In this document: piece by piece, positions 59,947-64,000 of the stretch
Layout of the letters: every line of letters starts with the position of its first letter
Position numbering within the stretch: position 1 is the first letter of the stretch
Source of the DNA: a bacterium
GTDB lineage: Bacteria > Vulcanimicrobiota > Xenobia > Xenobiales > JADMJV01
Assembly (NCBI GenBank): GCA_018780265.1
Contig: JADMJV010000036.1
Location: forward strand, 1-64,000
Reading direction: 5' to 3'
Length of the DNA stretch: 64,000 nucleotides
The notes under the pieces: generated by a model
The model's database searches: none
The model's input: only the letters and a program-made list of their open reading frames with translations
Told to the model about the DNA's origin: nothing
Position numbers and translations under genes: made by a program

Positions 59947-62274
59947 ATGCGTCTGGTTTGCCCGCCGGCCTTGTCGGGAAGTTTATACGATGCCACTTCT
60001 GCGCATACTTTTCCGCCTGCCCCGGGCGTTGCATTGAACGCCAGGATTCTCGTTCTGGAAGACGATGAGGCCTTTCGTTCCATTCTGGTTCAGGCGCTGG
60101 AGCGACAGGGTCATCAGGTGGCCGATGTGGGCAGTGCGCTGGGGGCGGTAAAACTGGCCCAGCAGCAACCCTTCGACCTTGTCGTGGCCGACATCCGCAT
60201 GGAAGGCAAGAGCGGCCTGGACGCCATCCAGGAGGTTCAGTCCCAGCAACCCGAGGTCAACAGTATCGTGATAACCGGGTACTCCACCGAAGCCGACTCG
60301 ATTCGGGCGGTGCGCCTGGGGGTGGCCGACTATCTCAAGAAGCCCTTTCCACTCCAGGTCTTTTTGGATTCCGTGGAACGAGTTCTGGCCCGCAAACGGG
60401 CCGAAAGTCGATCTCAAGATCAGCAACAGAATTTGCGTCGAAGCCTGCTGTGGGCGCTTCATCTGGTGGCCGGTCAGAGCGACCAGGAGGCCCGCCTGAG
60501 GGCCATGCAAGAGCGCCTGGAGCAGTTGGGCCAGCAGTTGGGATTGAGCGGCGCGCGCACCGAGGAATTGTGTCTGGCTTTTTTGTGGGACCAGTTGGAG
60601 CAGGCCGGCCACACCTGCCCCGACTATGTGCGTGCCTGTCTCCCTGAGAGCGCCGCCCAATTGCTGACCGGCCTGAGCGACGCCCACTCGGTCGAGGGGC
60701 AACTGGTTCGTGCCGTGCTTGGCCAGGAGGGGGTAGGACCGCTGGTTTTGCAAGCCTTGGAAGAGGTGCGCAGCGGCGCCCAACCGGCTCTGCGTCGCAC
60801 CCACCAATCGCTGCGCAGTTTGTTGGCGCTGGCCCGGGCTCTGGCCGAGGGCGGCAAAGGGGACGAGGCCGGCGAAGCCTACAGCCATGTTCTCGAACTG
60901 GAGCCCCTGGCCTCGCGTGAATCGATGGAGGCCTGTCTGGGGCTGGCTCGTCTACACCGGCGCGCCAATCAACCCTCCGAAGTGCGCCGCTATGGCGAGC
61001 AGGCGTATCAAATCGCCACCAGGCTCGGTCCGGTCACGGCTGGCTGGGTGGCTTTGCGCACCTCTCTGCTGGCCGGCGAACCGGCCTGGAATGAACAGGC
61101 CCTCCGCCTGTTCCACCAGACCGAGGTGGCCAGCGGCGCCGCTCTGGCTCAACTGGCCTGGCGGCGTTTTGAGCCCGGGCTGGAAGAACAGGACCTCAAC
61201 GCCCTGGCCGTGTTGCTGCAAGCCGAGAACGCCAGCCTGCTGCTGGAGTCGGTCGAGTGGCTGCTGCCCATTTTGCTGCACACCGGGGAGTCGCGGGCCG
61301 TGCTGGATCGAGCCTTGAGCGCCCTGGCGCGCAACGCCCCGGGCGAACTGGTTTACTTGATTCGCCAGGGCCAACTGCCGCCCGCCGCCCGGGCGCGGGC
61401 CACGTTGCTGTTGGGCGAACTGGACCTGCCCGAGATCCTCAAGGAATTGAGCATGGACCCTCAGGCCGAAGTGCGCCAGGCGGCCTCCCAGGCCATGGCC
61501 AGGGGCCAGGCGACCTTGCCCCAGCCGCTTTTGCGGTTGTTTTCCCTGGGACCGTTTCAGGTTTTCCGCGGCGAAGAGCGCATTCCCGAAACGGCCTGGA
61601 AGAGTCAGAAGGTTCGCTATCTGTTGGCCTGTCTGGCTGGCTACGGGCGGGTGGTGGCAGAAGATTTGCTGCTCGAATCATTCTGGCCCGAGGACGCCGA
61701 GAAGGGTAAACGCAATCTTTACACAGCCACCTCCTATCTTCGCTCCACCTTGGGGGCTCAGGCGGACTATGTGGTGCGCACTCCGGCAGGACTGCAGATC
61801 AACCCTCAGTTGCCGTGCTGGCATGATTTGGCCGAACTCGAGAAGGGGTTCCACAAGAGTCAGCAGCAGCGTCAGGCGGGCCAAAACGAAGCGGCCCTGG
61901 ATACCCTGAGCCGGGTGATGCAGCTTTACCGCGGTCCTTACCTGGAGGGGTGCTACTTGGAGTGGGCTGTGACCCGCCGCGATCAACTGGAGCAGCGAAT
62001 GGTGGAGGGGCTGCTCTTTCTGGCTCAGGGCCGGCAGCGTCAGCAGCGCCACAGCGAGGCGCTCGAAGTGGCCCTGCGGGTGCTCGAACTTGACTCCTGC
62101 TGCCAGGAGGCCTATCGCCTGGTGATGCGCTCGTACCTGGACGGGGGCCGACCCGAGGAAGCCGTGCGCAGCTACCAGCAGGCCCGCCTGTTGCTGGCTA
62201 GCGAATTGGCCATGGAACCTTCCATCGAGCTGATGGAACTGCACCAACGGGCGCTACTCAGCTTGAATCGGTAG
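59947..62274 (+). CDS. Response regulator with HEAT/TPR-like middle and BTAD output
   Basis: A protein of about 775 residues. A receiver domain (ARILVLEDDEAFRSIL, phospho-acceptor Asp in LVVADIRMEGKSG, Lys in DYLKKPFPL) is followed by a long helical repeat region with TPR and HEAT-like segments. A winged-helix domain (FSLGPFQVFRGEERIP) precedes a C-terminal bacterial transcriptional activation (BTAD) domain (RRDQLEQRMVEGLLFLAQGR and EEAVRSYQQARLLLASEL). This resembles SARP/AfsR-type regulators with an added receiver. The start is uncertain: ATG 59947 is used, TTG 60034 would begin just before the receiver, and a TTG at 59860 extends it. Its kinase is not in the window. Confidence 0.8.
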   Translation: MRLVCPPALSGSLYDATSAHTFPPAPGVALNARILVLEDDEAFRSILVQALERQGHQVADVGSALGAVKLAQQQPFDLVVADIRMEGKSGLDAIQEVQSQQPEVNSIVITGYSTEADSIRAVRLGVADYLKKPFPLQVFLDSVERVLARKRAESRSQDQQQNLRRSLLWALHLVAGQSDQEARLRAMQERLEQLGQQLGLSGARTEELCLAFLWDQLEQAGHTCPDYVRACLPESAAQLLTGLSDAHSVEGQLVRAVLGQEGVGPLVLQALEEVRSGAQPALRRTHQSLRSLLALARALAEGGKGDEAGEAYSHVLELEPLASRESMEACLGLARLHRRANQPSEVRRYGEQAYQIATRLGPVTAGWVALRTSLLAGEPAWNEQALRLFHQTEVASGAALAQLAWRRFEPGLEEQDLNALAVLLQAENASLLLESVEWLLPILLHTGESRAVLDRALSALARNAPGELVYLIRQGQLPPAARARATLLLGELDLPEILKELSMDPQAEVRQAASQAMARGQATLPQPLLRLFSLGPFQVFRGEERIPETAWKSQKVRYLLACLAGYGRVVAEDLLLESFWPEDAEKGKRNLYTATSYLRSTLGAQADYVVRTPAGLQINPQLPCWHDLAELEKGFHKSQQQRQAGQNEAALDTLSRVMQLYRGPYLEGCYLEWAVTRRDQLEQRMVEGLLFLAQGRQRQQRHSEALEVALRVLELDSCCQEAYRLVMRSYLDGGRPEEAVRSYQQARLLLASELAMEPSIELMELHQRALLSLNR

Positions 62275-62278
62275 GTGC

Positions 62279-63973
62279 TCAGTAGGGGTTGGGGGCGTCG
62301 CGCCAGAGCAACACCCGGGACCGGTCCAGAACACCCAGCACTTCATTGGGATTGAGGTTTATGGTGAAGCGGTGATCTGGATCCGGGTATTTTCCGGAGA
62401 GTGTGTCCAGCAACCTTTGCAGGGGATCAGGACCGAAGGTGGCCTGATGCTCGGGGTCGGCATTCCAGTACCAATCCAGGTGAAAGGAATTCTTGGCGTA
62501 GGGTCCCCATATGGTGCGGTCCGAGTTTTGGATAAAGCTCTTGATCTCCTGGTAGTTTTTCAATCCGTGACCCTCGATGGGATCAGAAAGCTGAAGGGGA
62601 CCGTCATTTTGGCCGACGTCATCGGAGCGACCGCGCAGCTGAACTTTGTAGCTCAGCGGCTGGCGCGTGGCCGGATCGCGTTCCTCCACGCGCACCAGGA
62701 TCTGGACCGTGTCATCATCGCTCCAGTTGGGCAGTTCCACGCCTTCCACCAGGCTTATGGTCACCGGTGAGTTGAGCAGATTGACGTTATCCAGCTTGAG
62801 ACCGCCCAGGCCCCGCGCGATGACGGCACCCAGCACGGTGATGTCGTCGGCCTCCACGGTGTCTTCGCAATAGACCAACCCTTGGAAAAAATAGGCATCC
62901 TGTCCGGCCCCACGCAGCACCACTTTGCCGCGTGACAGGACGGCCACCTGGTCGGTGGCGCGAAAGTCGGCTCCGCGTGACAGGTGTGTTTCGCCGCCGA
63001 CGTAGATGGCGCCCGACCCGCTGATTCCTCCGTCTACCTGCAGGTCTCCCTTGACGAAAAGAACGCCCTGCGAGAGACGGAGCGCGCCCGTAATATGCAG
63101 GTCGGAGTCGCACTGAGCCGTCCACTCCACGGAGCAGTCTCCCGCAACCGTTGAGCCCAACATGTCTTTGCCAACCTGTGCCGAGAGTCGATTGAAGATG
63201 CCGTCCATGTCCAGTTTCGGCAGCGGTTGGGGCTCGTCGAATTCGCGAACCTCGCCGGTGACTTGCACACCGGTTTCCAGATAGACGCCCCCGGCGGCGC
63301 CCACGTTGCCTTTGACCTGGGCGCCAGAACCCAGCATTACGGCCTTGTCGGGGTCGTTGGAATTGCTGAAGACATGGGAGGTTGACTTCTCTTCCGGCGG
63401 CATGTCTTGGTAGCGGCCGGGAAACTTGCTCGGGTCTTTGACCCCGGCCACCAGCAGAGCGCCACTGCTCACGATGGGACCTTCCGAGGCCAGCGCGCTG
63501 GGGAAAGGTGGGACGAAATAGAGAGCCTCCACCGTGCGGCGAATGTGACCGCATTGACCCGTGCCGACCAAATGCAGGGTGTCCAGTGGGACCAGACGGT
63601 TTAGGGACCCGGACTGCTGGCCGGTTCCGTGGAAATTGTTCAGCGAAAGCGGCAGTTTTTCGTTGCGGGCGGTGTCCGGATGAAAACACACCGTTCCCCG
63701 GGTGTTGGCCGGATAGGTGGAACTGGTTACCCGGATCACTTCGCTGGAAAGACGACTTTGGCCGAAACTCTGCTGCGGGCTTTGAACGACTGATAGGAGG
63801 GCCCGATGAATGGCCTCCTCGGCCATGTTTTTGGCGGCTTGCTGCTGATACTCCACGCTGGAAAAGTGCAGATGCTGAGTGGCTCCCGTGACCAGGGTCA
63901 GGATGAAGACCGCGAATACCGTCATGGCCACCACATAACTGCCGACCGTGGCCCCTCGTGTGTACCGACTCAT
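62279..63973 (-). CDS. PilX-like protein with beta-helix region
   Basis: A 564-residue protein with an N-terminal hydrophobic stalk (GSYVVAMTVFAVFILTLVTGA) and a short helix, like PilX/GspK-type pilins. From about residue 180 it has bactofilin- or beta-helix-like repeats (for example VKGNVGAAGGVYLETGVQVTG, LFVKGDLQVDGGISGSGAIY). The overall plan matches the 43496-45757 protein. A -10-like TATACT lies immediately before the start, predicting a leaderless or near-leaderless mRNA; the -35 is outside the window. It converges on the BTAD regulator gene with a four-base gap. A surface or pilus-tip role is inferred. Confidence 0.75.
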   Translation of the reverse strand: MSRYTRGATVGSYVVAMTVFAVFILTLVTGATQHLHFSSVEYQQQAAKNMAEEAIHRALLSVVQSPQQSFGQSRLSSEVIRVTSSTYPANTRGTVCFHPDTARNEKLPLSLNNFHGTGQQSGSLNRLVPLDTLHLVGTGQCGHIRRTVEALYFVPPFPSALASEGPIVSSGALLVAGVKDPSKFPGRYQDMPPEEKSTSHVFSNSNDPDKAVMLGSGAQVKGNVGAAGGVYLETGVQVTGEVREFDEPQPLPKLDMDGIFNRLSAQVGKDMLGSTVAGDCSVEWTAQCDSDLHITGALRLSQGVLFVKGDLQVDGGISGSGAIYVGGETHLSRGADFRATDQVAVLSRGKVVLRGAGQDAYFFQGLVYCEDTVEADDITVLGAVIARGLGGLKLDNVNLLNSPVTISLVEGVELPNWSDDDTVQILVRVEERDPATRQPLSYKVQLRGRSDDVGQNDGPLQLSDPIEGHGLKNYQEIKSFIQNSDRTIWGPYAKNSFHLDWYWNADPEHQATFGPDPLQRLLDTLSGKYPDPDHRFTINLNPNEVLGVLDRSRVLLWRDAPNPY

Positions 63974-63980
63974 AAAAGCG

Positions 63981-63986
63981 AGTATA
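63981..63986 (-). promoter_or_regulatory. -10-like element at the 62279-63973 gene
   Basis: TATACT on the minus strand ends eight bases before the ATG at 63973. The -35 region lies beyond the window edge, so this is only half a promoter. Confidence 0.3.
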
Positions 63987-64000
63987 GCACATCAGGGGAT

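Noticed and set aside
59847..60083. 78-codon minus-strand frame with gene-like C-terminus
   Set aside because: Overlaps the region upstream of the response regulator and loosely resembles FlgM ends, but has no ribosome-binding site or firm family match.
1..64000. CRISPR array, tRNA or rRNA genes, intact insertion sequence
   Set aside because: No regularly spaced direct repeats, cloverleaf sequences, rRNA motifs or full transposase with terminal repeats were seen by eye.

Overview
This window looks like chromosomal DNA of a GC-rich, diderm (outer-membrane-bearing) bacterium outside the well-studied phyla. A TolC/adaptor/RND metal efflux system and TolC-type outer membrane protein argue for two membranes. 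Housekeeping genes (rlmN, rplX, cdsA, plsC, sbcDC, hrpB, bolA/grxD) are only distantly reminiscent of model organisms. A fused DAHP synthase-prephenate dehydratase, a lone rplX, many GTG/TTG starts and many Pro/Ala/Gln-rich orphan proteins suggest a deep-branching lineage. A relationship to Eremiobacterota/Xenobia-like groups is only a guess from general character. No rRNA, tRNA, CRISPR array or intact insertion sequence was recognised.

Layout. 1-4830: two disordered orphan proteins, an RppH-like Nudix hydrolase, the aromatic amino-acid fusion enzyme and a pseudouridine synthase. 4900-9410: HATPase-GNAT fusion, ankyrin protein, aquaglyceroporin, RlmN. 9525-12600: a strongly promoted 705-residue orphan membrane-active-looking protein and a vapBC-like pair whose toxin carries an in-frame stop. 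12730-15750: tandem PilZ protein, PlsC, CdsA and CarD, a membrane-lipid and transcription group. 15960-25770: lipoprotein, orphan secreted-type protein, DUF1287 protein, site-2 protease, HrpB, DTW protein, PilZ protein, a deiminase-like protein, an aminotransferase and a MobA-like transferase. 25776-32025: rplX alone, bolA-grxD, sbcD-sbcC, a frameshifted menorin-like gene and an HD hydrolase. 32160-33920: an intact vapBC module, a 500-bp stretch without genes, and small proteins.

33944-40208 (minus strand) is a run of six genes whose starts and stops overlap: FHA-adenylate cyclase, MoxR ATPase, vWA protein, organophosphate transporter, enoyl-CoA hydratase and a response-regulator diguanylate cyclase. 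40285-42322 is a coupled radical SAM/GHKL-like pair. 42381-45757 is a pseudopilin group, with a related protein at the far end (62279-63973). 45837-53015 is accessory and decaying: a protease-like protein with an altered HExxH, a nucleotidyltransferase with an altered active site, a subtilase operon, a shattered clostripain-like remnant and a frameshifted Rpn nuclease. 53242-59845 is a complete heavy-metal CBA efflux operon with a YHS lipoprotein and a divergent MerR regulator, followed by a large response regulator with a BTAD-type output.

Recurring themes are second-messenger signalling (two PilZ proteins, one GGDEF, one adenylate cyclase) and scattered orphan proteins that share a disordered N-terminus, some with a short D-x-V-x-L/V motif resembling that of the anti-sigma factor FlgM. 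Several genes have been inactivated by single-base lesions, and a few promoters sit so close to the start codon that leaderless mRNAs are predicted. All functional calls come from reading motifs by eye; no database search was run.
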